From Halorubrum halophilum (GTDB lineage: Archaea > Halobacteriota > Halobacteria > Halobacteriales > Haloferacaceae): a stretch of DNA of 64,000 nucleotides. The first letter of the stretch is position 1. Each line of letters opens with the position of its first letter. Where the stretch lies: positions 1 through 64,000 of the forward strand of contig NZ_BBJP01000012.1 in NCBI RefSeq assembly GCF_000739595.1, read 5' to 3'. The position numbers and the translations under genes are program-made. Below are positions 15,013 to 21,669 of this stretch, in pieces. A model generated the notes under the pieces. The model ran no database searches, had not been told where the DNA came from, and saw only the letters and a program-made list of their open reading frames with translations.

Positions 15013-16677
15013 TTATTCGACCCAGTCTCGGCGATCGGTCCTCACGCGGACCTCGTCACCGTCCAGGTACCCGCGATCGAGCGCGTTCGCGAGCTGGTGC
15101 ACCTCGAGGCGGAGGTCCTCGAAGTACGCCCACTCGGAGTTCCGACCACGATCTCTGTCGCCGGCGTCGTCCTCTTGGTCGTCGCTCTCCTCCTGGTTGC
15201 CGACGGAACTCGGATCGTCGCGCTCCTCGCGACGTTCGCGGCGCTCCTCCGCGCGGTCCATCATGTCGTCGACCTGGTCGTCCGGATAGATCCGCCGGAG
15301 GATCTCCTCGGCCTCCTCGAGAACAGCGAGCGAGGGGAACACGACGAGAACCGGATTCGAGACCTTCTCGCAGACGCCGATCTCCGCGAGCCGGGAGACG
15401 TGGTACCGGATCGTCGAGCGGGCGAGACCGGTCCGCTCCTCGAGCGTGTCGTACGACGCGCCGCTCTCGGTCGCGACGACGCGGAGGATATCGTACACAG
15501 CCTGCGTGTTCGCCTTGAGGGCCTCGCGGTGGATCTCTGTCCCGACGGCCTCGTACCGCTCCCGGAGCTGTTCTCGACGGCCGTTCGGATGACGGTAGCG
15601 GTACTCCGGGCTCGCTGAACCGGGCTGAAAGTCGTCGGCGATCAGCTCCTCCCGACCGACATCCGCCCAATCGAGGTGCGCCGAGACAACGGAACGGAGG
15701 ACCGACATGACCTCGTCCCACTCGTCGACGTGCGGAAGCGCACCGTCGCCGTCGACGCCGGCGAACGACGCCTCGAGCTTCGGATGATGCGCCGGGTCCT
15801 CTCGCGGGATCTCTGTCCATCCGGCGTTCTGGTAGCACTTCAGTTCGATATCGTAGCTGGTCCGCTCGAAACCGAGGAGGTGCCAGCGGTCAGCGTCGAG
15901 GAGCGCCTCCAGGTATCCCTCGCGAAGCCGGTACTGGTGTGCCTCGATCTCCGACATACCGCCGAATGCGATGAGGTCACGCGTCTGGTCCATCACCTCG
16001 ATCACCTGGCGCTTCCATCCGATATCGAACCGGTGGTGCGCCTCCGCCTTCGTGAGGCGCCGCGAGTCAGCGTCGCGGTCTTCCAGGAGACGACCGCGGT
16101 CGACGTCTAGGACGAGCTCGAGAATGTCGAGCATGCGACCCTCGATCTCGTCGGCGGTGTCCGCCCACGTGGTCGAGCACCGCACGAGCGAGCCCTCTCC
16201 GTACTGTAGCGTGAGCGAACTCCCGTCCTTGTAGTTGAGATCGTCGAACTGCGGGATCACGCGGAGCGAACACGCCTGTCCGGTCTTGTGGAGGTCTCCG
16301 TCGTCATCGCGCTCGCGAAGAGTGAGGTCGTACTTGTAGTACGCCGAATAGTCGTCGCCGGTCCCAGTTCCGGCCTTCCAGCGTGACGAGGTGAGCTTCA
16401 CGACCCACTCACGGCTAGATGTCGGCGCTTCGAGCCACGGGAGAGCCTCGTGGTTAACCTCCGCGACGATCCCCGGCTCCTGGTCGCGGTCTCCGACGAC
16501 CTCGTACCACAACTGATGCACCGCCGAGTAGACCGCCAAGTCGCGACCAGCGTCGTTGAACACGGCCTGTACGGCGGCACCGTGGGCGGCGGGTTCGGGA
16601 GCGATGCGATCCTCGAGGCGCGGGTCGGGGAGCGTCCCAATCGTGGCGTCCGGCGTCGAGGGCATGTCGATGCTCAC
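15013..16677 (-). CDS. Large winged-HTH protein (candidate replication initiator or master regulator of the element)
   Basis: A 554-residue protein. A winged-helix region lies near residues 390-450: a helix (ANTQAVYDILRVVATESGAS), turn, recognition helix (ERTGLARSTIRYHVSRLAEI) and wing (GVCEKVSNPVLVVFP). The first ~380 residues form a large unrecognised domain, and the C-terminus has a highly charged stretch and a final helical segment. GTG 16677 overlaps the upstream stop as GTGA. Large wHTH proteins opposite the integrase in haloarchaeal proviruses are often proposed as replication proteins; that role is inferred from position. No rolling-circle (HUH) motif was seen. Confidence 0.55.
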   Translation of the reverse strand: MSIDMPSTPDATIGTLPDPRLEDRIAPEPAAHGAAVQAVFNDAGRDLAVYSAVHQLWYEVVGDRDQEPGIVAEVNHEALPWLEAPTSSREWVVKLTSSRWKAGTGTGDDYSAYYKYDLTLRERDDDGDLHKTGQACSLRVIPQFDDLNYKDGSSLTLQYGEGSLVRCSTTWADTADEIEGRMLDILELVLDVDRGRLLEDRDADSRRLTKAEAHHRFDIGWKRQVIEVMDQTRDLIAFGGMSEIEAHQYRLREGYLEALLDADRWHLLGFERTSYDIELKCYQNAGWTEIPREDPAHHPKLEASFAGVDGDGALPHVDEWDEVMSVLRSVVSAHLDWADVGREELIADDFQPGSASPEYRYRHPNGRREQLRERYEAVGTEIHREALKANTQAVYDILRVVATESGASYDTLEERTGLARSTIRYHVSRLAEIGVCEKVSNPVLVVFPSLAVLEEAEEILRRIYPDDQVDDMMDRAEERRERREERDDPSSVGNQEESDDQEDDAGDRDRGRNSEWAYFEDLRLEVHQLANALDRGYLDGDEVRVRTDRRDWVE

Positions 16678-16886
16678 GCCGAATCAGCCTCCTCGAGGAC
16701 GGCGAGCGCGTTCCACCAGGTGACGCCCCGACACGAGTGACAGACGTGCTGGAAGGAGCCGCTCGACGCGTCGCCGACGATCTCGGTGGTCCGCTTCTCT
16801 GAGGTCTTCCCGCATCCAGTACAGCGCGCCGAGAGGAGCGGGCCGACGTGACCAGCGCCGGGAGCGGGACGCGACTTACTCGCCAT
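16674..16886 (-). CDS. Small zinc-ribbon protein
   Basis: A 70-residue protein with two CxxC knuckles (CTGC near residue 22 and CHSC near 49) joined by a short beta-like stretch, and a helical C-terminus. It overlaps the next gene by GTGA and its start lies within the preceding small gene. Likely nucleic-acid or protein binding. Confidence 0.6.
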   Translation of the reverse strand: MASKSRPAPGAGHVGPLLSARCTGCGKTSEKRTTEIVGDASSGSFQHVCHSCRGVTWWNALAVLEEADSA

Positions 16887-17028
16887 CGTTCTCCTCCTGG
16901 TCGTCTTCCTCCTGATCGTCCTCCTCCTGGTCGAGTTTATCCGCGAGTTCGTCGGGGAGGTTGTCGTTTTCCTCAGCGAGTCGGAGCTGTTCCGCGAGCG
17001 ATCTCGCGTGATCGGGATCGTCGCTCAC
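16876..17028 (-). CDS. 50-residue very acidic small protein
   Basis: GTG 17028 begins MSDDPDHARSLAEQLRLAEE, and the C-terminus is built of repeated DQEED units (about residues 33-48), ending at TAA (16876-16878). GTG overlaps the upstream stop by 4 bases, and the end overlaps the zinc-ribbon gene by 11 bases, so it is part of the coupled unit. The N-terminal half looks amphipathic. Function unknown; the acidic tail could mimic DNA or bind a basic partner. Confidence 0.5.
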   Translation of the reverse strand: MSDDPDHARSLAEQLRLAEENDNLPDELADKLDQEEDDQEEDDQEENDGE

Positions 17029-17240
17029 GCGGACGCACCCCCGTCAGCGTCGTCCGGTTTGTACCGCCTGCCACCGTCAGAGGTTGACTTCCGGAAGGAG
17101 TCGGGACGGTGGGGACAGCCGACGAGGTGACCGTACTCGAGATCGCCGTTAATGCTCTCAGTACAGCGGGCGCCGCAGGTGTCGCACCGGAACTCGCGGG
17201 ACTTCGTGACGGTGAACGACCCGGAGTATCCGAGGCTCAC
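17025..17240 (-). CDS. Small zinc-finger protein, first gene of the minus-strand unit
   Basis: A 71-residue protein with Cys pairs CDTC (near 19-22) and a further Cys at 26, then GCPH (near 41-44), enough for one zinc site. GTG 17240 is supported by GGAGGTG on the minus strand (17248-17254) and a TATA-like CTATAATC further upstream (17293-17300). It leads a four-gene coupled operon running away from tRNA-Ile. Confidence 0.6.
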   Translation of the reverse strand: MSLGYSGSFTVTKSREFRCDTCGARCTESINGDLEYGHLVGCPHRPDSFRKSTSDGGRRYKPDDADGGASA

Positions 17241-17247
17241 GCTGACG

Positions 17248-17300
17248 CACCTCCTGTGTCAGAAACCCGGAGACAGCTCTGGGGGTCGCTATGATTATAG
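17248..17300 (-). promoter_or_regulatory. Promoter and ribosome-binding site of the four-gene minus operon
   Basis: Read on the minus strand, CTATAATC (17300-17293) is followed about 40 bases later by GGAGGTG (17254-17248), 7 bases before GTG 17240. It is a standard leadered haloarchaeal arrangement. Confidence 0.5.
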
Positions 17301-17411
17301 GTTGGACAACGCGAGACGGCCCTCTCTAATAGTAGCGGAAGTACGGAAATTAGGTGGCTGGGGAGTTGTACGGCCCCAACCGCGGTGGCATAACGCCGAC
17401 CGCTTCTGAGG

Positions 17412-17485
17412 TGGGCCAACACGGATTTGAACCGTGGACCTCCCGGTTATCAGCCGAGCGCTCAACCTGACTGAGCTATTGGCCC
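17412..17485 (-). tRNA. tRNA-Ile (anticodon GAT)
   Basis: The minus strand folds as a full cloverleaf. The acceptor arms GGGCCAA/TTGGCCC carry discriminator A at 17412, the D-arm is AGCTCAGTCAGGTTGAGC, the anticodon loop CTGATAA gives GAT, and the T-arm is CACGG-TTCAAAT-CCGTG. No intron and no encoded CCA. A TATA-like CTTAAAAT lies about 35 bases upstream (17518-17525). Its 3' end faces the accessory region, the usual geometry for element insertion. Confidence 0.95.
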
Positions 17486-17617
17486 AGGTGAGCGCATTCA
17501 TTGGTTGCGCTGGTAGGATTTTAAGGGTTTCCTTTCGCGAATCGGCCGCAGTCAGCCGGTTTCGGATCGCGTCAGAAGCGGCTCACGCAGAGGGGAGAGC
17601 GCGTAGAAGGCGGGGCG

Positions 17618-18310
17618 TCAGTCGCTCCGGTCCGGCTCCTCGTCTTCCACCGTGAAGTCCACGTCGACGACGTCGTCCGCGTGGTCCGGGTCGTCGAATC
17701 GGTCGCCGTCGGCGGCGTCGCTGGGTCCGTCGCCGGTGGAGTGCTGGTCGTCGAAGTCGCCGTTGCCGCCGAACTCGCCTTCGTCGAAGTCGTCGCCGTC
17801 GAATCCATTTCCGTTACCGAAGTTCCCGCCGCCGAACGAGCCGCCCATCGTGAATCCGGCGCCGGCACCACCACCGTCTCCGTCGCCGCCGGGGAACCCG
17901 CCGATGTAGACGTTTCCGGTGGTGAATCCGCCGGTCTCGCTGTCGAGATACGGGATCACGACGTACTTCTTGAGTGCCATGCGGATCGGGACCCGCGAGA
18001 GCGGGAGCGCGAGCAGGAATCCGACCGCGTCGGTGACGAGTCCCGGCGTGAGCAGGAACGCGCCGGCGGCGATCAGGAGGCCGCCGTCGAGCAGTTCGTC
18101 GGTCGGCGGCTCGCCGCGGGCCAGCTTGCGCTGGACCCGCGCGAGCGTCGCGCGCCCCTCGGCGCGCAGCAGGAGCATCCCGAGGACGGCCGTCAACACG
18201 ACGAGCGCGACCGTGACCGCCCACCCCAGCCGCGTCGCGACGACGATCAGGAACAGCGCGTCCACGAGTGGGACGACGAGGAGCAGCGCGAGCAGCGTTC
18301 GCGGGCGCAT
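17618..18310 (-). CDS. fxsA: FxsA family membrane protein
   Basis: A 230-residue protein. The first ~125 residues match the FxsA family: paired N-terminal helices (LLALLLVVPLVDALFLIVVA), the polar segment LLRAEGRATLARVQRKLARG, then helices GLLIAAGAFLLTPGLVTDAV and the LSRVPIRMAL end. The rest is a Gly/Asp-rich low-complexity tail, unusual compared with bacterial FxsA of ~160 residues. ATG 18310 is chosen over an upstream in-frame one because the family sequence starts there. FxsA in E. coli relieves phage T7 exclusion by F; the archaeal role is unknown. Confidence 0.8.
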   Translation of the reverse strand: MRPRTLLALLLVVPLVDALFLIVVATRLGWAVTVALVVLTAVLGMLLLRAEGRATLARVQRKLARGEPPTDELLDGGLLIAAGAFLLTPGLVTDAVGFLLALPLSRVPIRMALKKYVVIPYLDSETGGFTTGNVYIGGFPGGDGDGGGAGAGFTMGGSFGGGNFGNGNGFDGDDFDEGEFGGNGDFDDQHSTGDGPSDAADGDRFDDPDHADDVVDVDFTVEDEEPDRSD

Positions 18311-18453
18311 ACCGTCGCCTTCCCGCCGGGGACCCATAGCCCTTTTCGTCCGGTGCCGTGGGGAGGCCGACGGTCGGCGGTGGACGGGCGGCAGGCGTTC
18401 GGCGCCCGATCCGCGACCGCCACGGCTTTGACCGGCCGGTCCGAGCCGAGCGT

Positions 18454-19164
18454 ATGGACATCGTCGGCGCGCTCGGCCGCGACCCGCCGGACCGCGAGTC
18501 GCTGCCGCGGTGGCTCGCCCCGCTCCCGGAGGCGCTGGAGGACGTGGCGTTCCGGTTCGTCTGGGTGATCGTCGCCATCAACCTCCTCGGCACCGCGTTC
18601 GGCTTCTGGTACTACCGGTTCCAGTTCCGCGAGCTGCCGGTCGAGATGTGGCCCTTCATCCCCGATAGTCCCGGCGCGACGCTGCTCATCGCGCTCGCGC
18701 TCGCGGCGTGGGGGCTCGGCCGGTCGAGCGACACGCTGGCGACGCTCGCCTTCTTCGGGAACGTCAAGCTCGGGCTCTGGACACCGTACGTGCTCGTCGC
18801 CTTCTCCCCCGCGTTCCTCGCGAATTCGGGGCCCGCGATGTACGCGTTCCTGTTCGTGAGCCACCTCGGGATGGTCGTGCAGGCGTTCGTGCTCCACCGG
18901 ATCACCGACTTCCCGCTGAAGGCGGTCGCGGTCGCGACCGCGTGGTACACGGTCGACCTGCTGATGGACTACTTCGTCCCCGTGCTCGGCGAGGTGACCC
19001 ACACGTCGATCCCCTACCCCGACGCCGAGCCGTGGTTCACGACGACCGTGCTGCAGGTCGCGGCGGCCGGCGCGGTCGTGCTCACCGTGATCCCGCTATT
19101 CTGGGCGCTCGCGACGCGGATCGCCACGCTCCGGCTCCGGATCGGCCGGGGCGACGACGCCTGA
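18454..19164 (+). CDS. DUF1405-type integral membrane protein
   Basis: A 236-residue protein with six or more membrane segments, including FVWVIVAINLLGTAFGFWYY, TLLIALALAAWGLG, PAMYAFLFVSHLGMVVQAFV and VLQVAAAGAVVLTVIPLFWA. The pattern fits the DUF1405 family of archaea and Bacillus. ATG 18454 is used; the frame is open further upstream, but that part is arginine-rich and lies in the promoter region. Substrate and role unknown. Confidence 0.65.
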   Translation: MDIVGALGRDPPDRESLPRWLAPLPEALEDVAFRFVWVIVAINLLGTAFGFWYYRFQFRELPVEMWPFIPDSPGATLLIALALAAWGLGRSSDTLATLAFFGNVKLGLWTPYVLVAFSPAFLANSGPAMYAFLFVSHLGMVVQAFVLHRITDFPLKAVAVATAWYTVDLLMDYFVPVLGEVTHTSIPYPDAEPWFTTTVLQVAAAGAVVLTVIPLFWALATRIATLRLRIGRGDDA

Positions 19165-19221
19165 CTGTAGCCTCCGCAGCGGCGTCCCCCGTTTAAGTCC
19201 CCGCGGACCGTCAGGGACGCC

Positions 19222-20268
19222 ATGAGCGCGTACGAACAGATCGCGGACCTTTCAGTGACGATCGAGTCGGTGGAGCGCCGCCGGTACACCGGGAACACGA
19301 CCAGCGGGTTCGAGCGAACGACCACCGAGTTCCGTCTCGCCGGAGACGGCGTCATCGGCCGCGGCGAGGACGTGACCTACGAGACCGCAGACCACGCCGC
19401 GCTCGTCGGGACCGACCCAATCGACGTCGAAGGCGAGTGGACGATCGACGAGCTGTCGGCGCGCCTCGACGAGATCGACCTGTTCGCGCACAAACCGCCC
19501 GAGCAGGAGTACTTCCGCAACTACCGGCGGTGGGCGGTCGAGAGCGCCGCGCTCGATCTGGCGCTCAGACAGCGCGACGAATCGCTCGGCGAGTACCTCG
19601 GTCGCGAGCCTGAGCCGGTCCGGTTCGTCGTCTCGACGCGGCTGGGTGAGCCGCCGACGACTGACCGCGTCGAGGAGCTGCTCGCGCTCGACGACGAGTT
19701 GGAGTTCAAGCTCGACCCGACGCCAGACTGGCCGGAGGAGGCGTTCACGGTTCTCAGAGAGACCGACGCGGTTCGTATCCTCGACCTGAAGGGCTGGTAC
19801 GAAGACACCGACGTCGACGGCGAGGCCGACCCCGAGCTGTATCGGGACGTGTTCGCCGCGTTCCCGGCCGCGATCGTGGAGGATCCGGCGTTCACGCCCC
19901 AGACGCGCCCGCTCGTCGAGCCGCAGGCCGACCGCCTCTCCTTCGACTACCCGATCGACGGCGTCGAGGCCCTCGAATCGCTCCCGGTCGAGCCCGGGTG
20001 GTGTAACGTGAAGCCCTCTCGGTTCGGCACGCTCGAATCGCTGTTCGAGACGATCGCGTACTGCGAGGAGCGCGGCATCGAGCTGTACGGCGGCGGCCAG
20101 TTCGAACTTGCCAGCGGCCGGACCGCGATTCAGACGCTCGCCGCGCTGTTCTACCCCGACGCGCCGAACGACGTGGCTCCCCGCGAGTTCAACGACCCCG
20201 AGGCGTCGCCGCCGTATCCGATGAGCCCGCTTCGGCCCGACCGCGACGCCGTCGGCTTCGAGTTCTAG
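19222..20268 (+). CDS. Enolase-superfamily enzyme (mandelate racemase/muconate lactonizing group)
   Basis: A 348-residue protein. The N-terminal capping region ends near 115. In the barrel, FKLDPTP provides the lysine, LDLKGWYEDT the first Asp ligand, AAIVEDPAF the Glu/Asp pair and LSFDYPI a further acidic residue, with CNVKPSRFG for the second lysine. The enzyme probably abstracts an alpha-proton from a carboxylate substrate. The short GG-Q-F-E-L-A-S-G-R end fits haloarchaeal enolase-like proteins, whose substrate is unknown. A TTTAAG promoter element lies about 30 bases before the ATG. Confidence 0.7.
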   Translation: MSAYEQIADLSVTIESVERRRYTGNTTSGFERTTTEFRLAGDGVIGRGEDVTYETADHAALVGTDPIDVEGEWTIDELSARLDEIDLFAHKPPEQEYFRNYRRWAVESAALDLALRQRDESLGEYLGREPEPVRFVVSTRLGEPPTTDRVEELLALDDELEFKLDPTPDWPEEAFTVLRETDAVRILDLKGWYEDTDVDGEADPELYRDVFAAFPAAIVEDPAFTPQTRPLVEPQADRLSFDYPIDGVEALESLPVEPGWCNVKPSRFGTLESLFETIAYCEERGIELYGGGQFELASGRTAIQTLAALFYPDAPNDVAPREFNDPEASPPYPMSPLRPDRDAVGFEF

Positions 20269-20790
20269 GGAGAGAACTCCGTTGAACTGCTCAGAGGCGA
20301 ACGGTTTCGGGAGTGAGTGGCGGAGTTCGTTGGTAGCGATACGGTATTTAAAAAGGTGTGAGCGACGGCGACGAACGCTTATAAATGAACGGGGCGGTGG
20401 CGCGTGCCGACGAGCGGCCGACAGGCCGCGAGTCGAACGCGCGAGGGAGTCGGTGGTCCGGAGCGAAGCGGAGGGCCACCGACGAGGCTGGGGAGGTGTG
20501 AGGCTGTGTGGTGCGGTTGCGGGGCGGGACTCAAAGGGGCAGCAGCGAGGGCGGCGCAGGCGACTCAAGCACCGCAACGAGGGAGCGAACGAAGTGAGCG
20601 ACCGAGTGAGGCGCGCAGCGAGCCTGCGCCGCCCTCGCTGCTGGGGCTTTGGAGGTCTTCACCGTGCTGTCTGTGGCTTATAAACAGCCGCCAGCAGCAT
20701 CACTCGATCGCTTATAAACAACCGTGTCACCAATTCGCGGTACCTACTCCCGCCGTAGTTCAGCAGAGCCGAGCGTGGTGGGGTCTCCTT
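20269..20790. other. Non-coding interval with structured repeat
   Basis: Between the enolase-like gene and a small membrane protein gene. Most of it is copy 1 of the ~400-bp structured repeat described separately (20344-20752). The first 75 bases show nothing recognised beyond promoter-like sequence. Confidence 0.6.
20344..20752 (+). repeat. Structured dispersed repeat, copy 1
   Basis: It begins GTATTTAAAAAG and ends CCTACTCCCGC. Internal hairpins: CGGCC/GGCCG (20415-20419 with 20424-20428), GTCGGTGG/CCACCGAC (20449-20456 with 20476-20483), and a perfect 22-bp stem (20540-20561 with 20622-20643) just after CTCAAAGGGG. TATA-like CTTATAAA boxes occur at 20388, 20687 and 20711. A clearly homologous but diverged copy lies inverted at 54473-54872 with compensatory changes in stems. 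No transposase or long terminal inverted repeat is visible. It may be a non-coding RNA gene or a mobile structured repeat. Confidence 0.7.
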
Positions 20791-21135
20791 CTACCGCTCG
20801 CGCTCGGAGATCCGATCCGACGACCGCGACGCCGAGAAGTCGCGATCGGTCGTCGTATCGCGATCCGTCGCGGAGCCGAACCGGGACGCCTCGTCGGCCT
20901 CGCGCTCGCGGGTGTCCGCGAACCGCTGGGCGGCGTCTGCGATCGAGTCGAGGACGGCGAGGGTCCGGTAGCTGAGGTACAGCCCAATCGACAGCGCGCC
21001 ACTGACCATGACGCCGAGGAGGATCTGTCCGACGATCACGAACGAGTACGCGAACAGGAGGAGCGAGACGACAGCGATCGCCGTCCCGGCCCGCGTTCGG
21101 AGGGCTTCGGAGGGAGAGAGAGGGTCGTGCGTCAT
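20791..21135 (-). CDS. Small membrane protein, hypothetical
   Basis: A 114-residue protein with two adjacent membrane helices (TAIAVVSLLLFAYSFVIVGQ; LGVMVSGALSIGLYLSYRTL) and a charged Arg/Asp/Ser-rich tail of about 50 residues. No family recognised beyond a typical haloarchaeal two-helix protein. It converges on structured repeat copy 1. Confidence 0.65.
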   Translation of the reverse strand: MTHDPLSPSEALRTRAGTAIAVVSLLLFAYSFVIVGQILLGVMVSGALSIGLYLSYRTLAVLDSIADAAQRFADTREREADEASRFGSATDRDTTTDRDFSASRSSDRISERER

Positions 21136-21176
21136 ACGCGGCGCTACCGGCGCGGATCAGTTAAAAATGGCCGACG

Positions 21177-21599
21177 CTACTCTGCGTAGATCGTGTCGCA
21201 GGTCGGCTCCAACCGCACCTCGCCGTCGGGGAGGAGATACACGTCGACGCCGCCGGCCGAGCGCGTCCCCTGTTGCTCGCAGTTCGGGTCCGGCCAGTCG
21301 CGCTCGATCGGCTCGCGGTCGTCGACCGTCACGACGACAGCCGTCGGCGCTCCGGTGAAGGGTTCGGTCCCCTCCCGGGCGCGGTCGCCGTCGATCTCGA
21401 ACGTCTGCCGGTACAGCGCGTCGCCGCCGGCGTTTTCGACCCGGACCGTGAGCGTGTGGGCGGTGTCGCGGCGGTTGTACATCTCGACCTCGTGCGCGAG
21501 CTCTCTCGGGCCGAGGAGGTCCGCGCAGCCGGCGAGTCCGCCCGCCGCGGCGGCAAACAACGTACCGAGGAGGGACCGACGAGTCGACTTCGGGGACAT
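21177..21599 (-). CDS. Tat-exported lipoprotein, hypothetical
   Basis: A 140-residue protein. The N-terminus has a twin-arginine motif (STRRSLLG) and a lipobox ending LAGC near residue 25, so it is probably exported folded and lipid-anchored. The mature part is beta-rich (LAHEVEMYNRRDTAHTLTVR), like small immunoglobulin-like haloarchaeal lipoproteins, and has two Cys (DPNCEQ, PTCDT) that may form a disulfide. Function unknown. Confidence 0.7.
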   Translation of the reverse strand: MSPKSTRRSLLGTLFAAAAGGLAGCADLLGPRELAHEVEMYNRRDTAHTLTVRVENAGGDALYRQTFEIDGDRAREGTEPFTGAPTAVVVTVDDREPIERDWPDPNCEQQGTRSAGGVDVYLLPDGEVRLEPTCDTIYAE

Positions 21600-21669
21600 A
21601 CGGAGGCCGTGCGCGCGGCTCCGTGATACCGGTTGCGGTCTAAAAAATCGACTGCGGGACGGCGAGCGC

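Noticed and set aside
20404-21189. Protein-coding reading of the structured repeat (copy 1)
   Set aside because: Stem conservation explains most of the sequence. A shared LINSRQQHHSI peptide in both copies was noticed and kept as an open point in the repeat finding, but no start codon or codon bias supports a gene.
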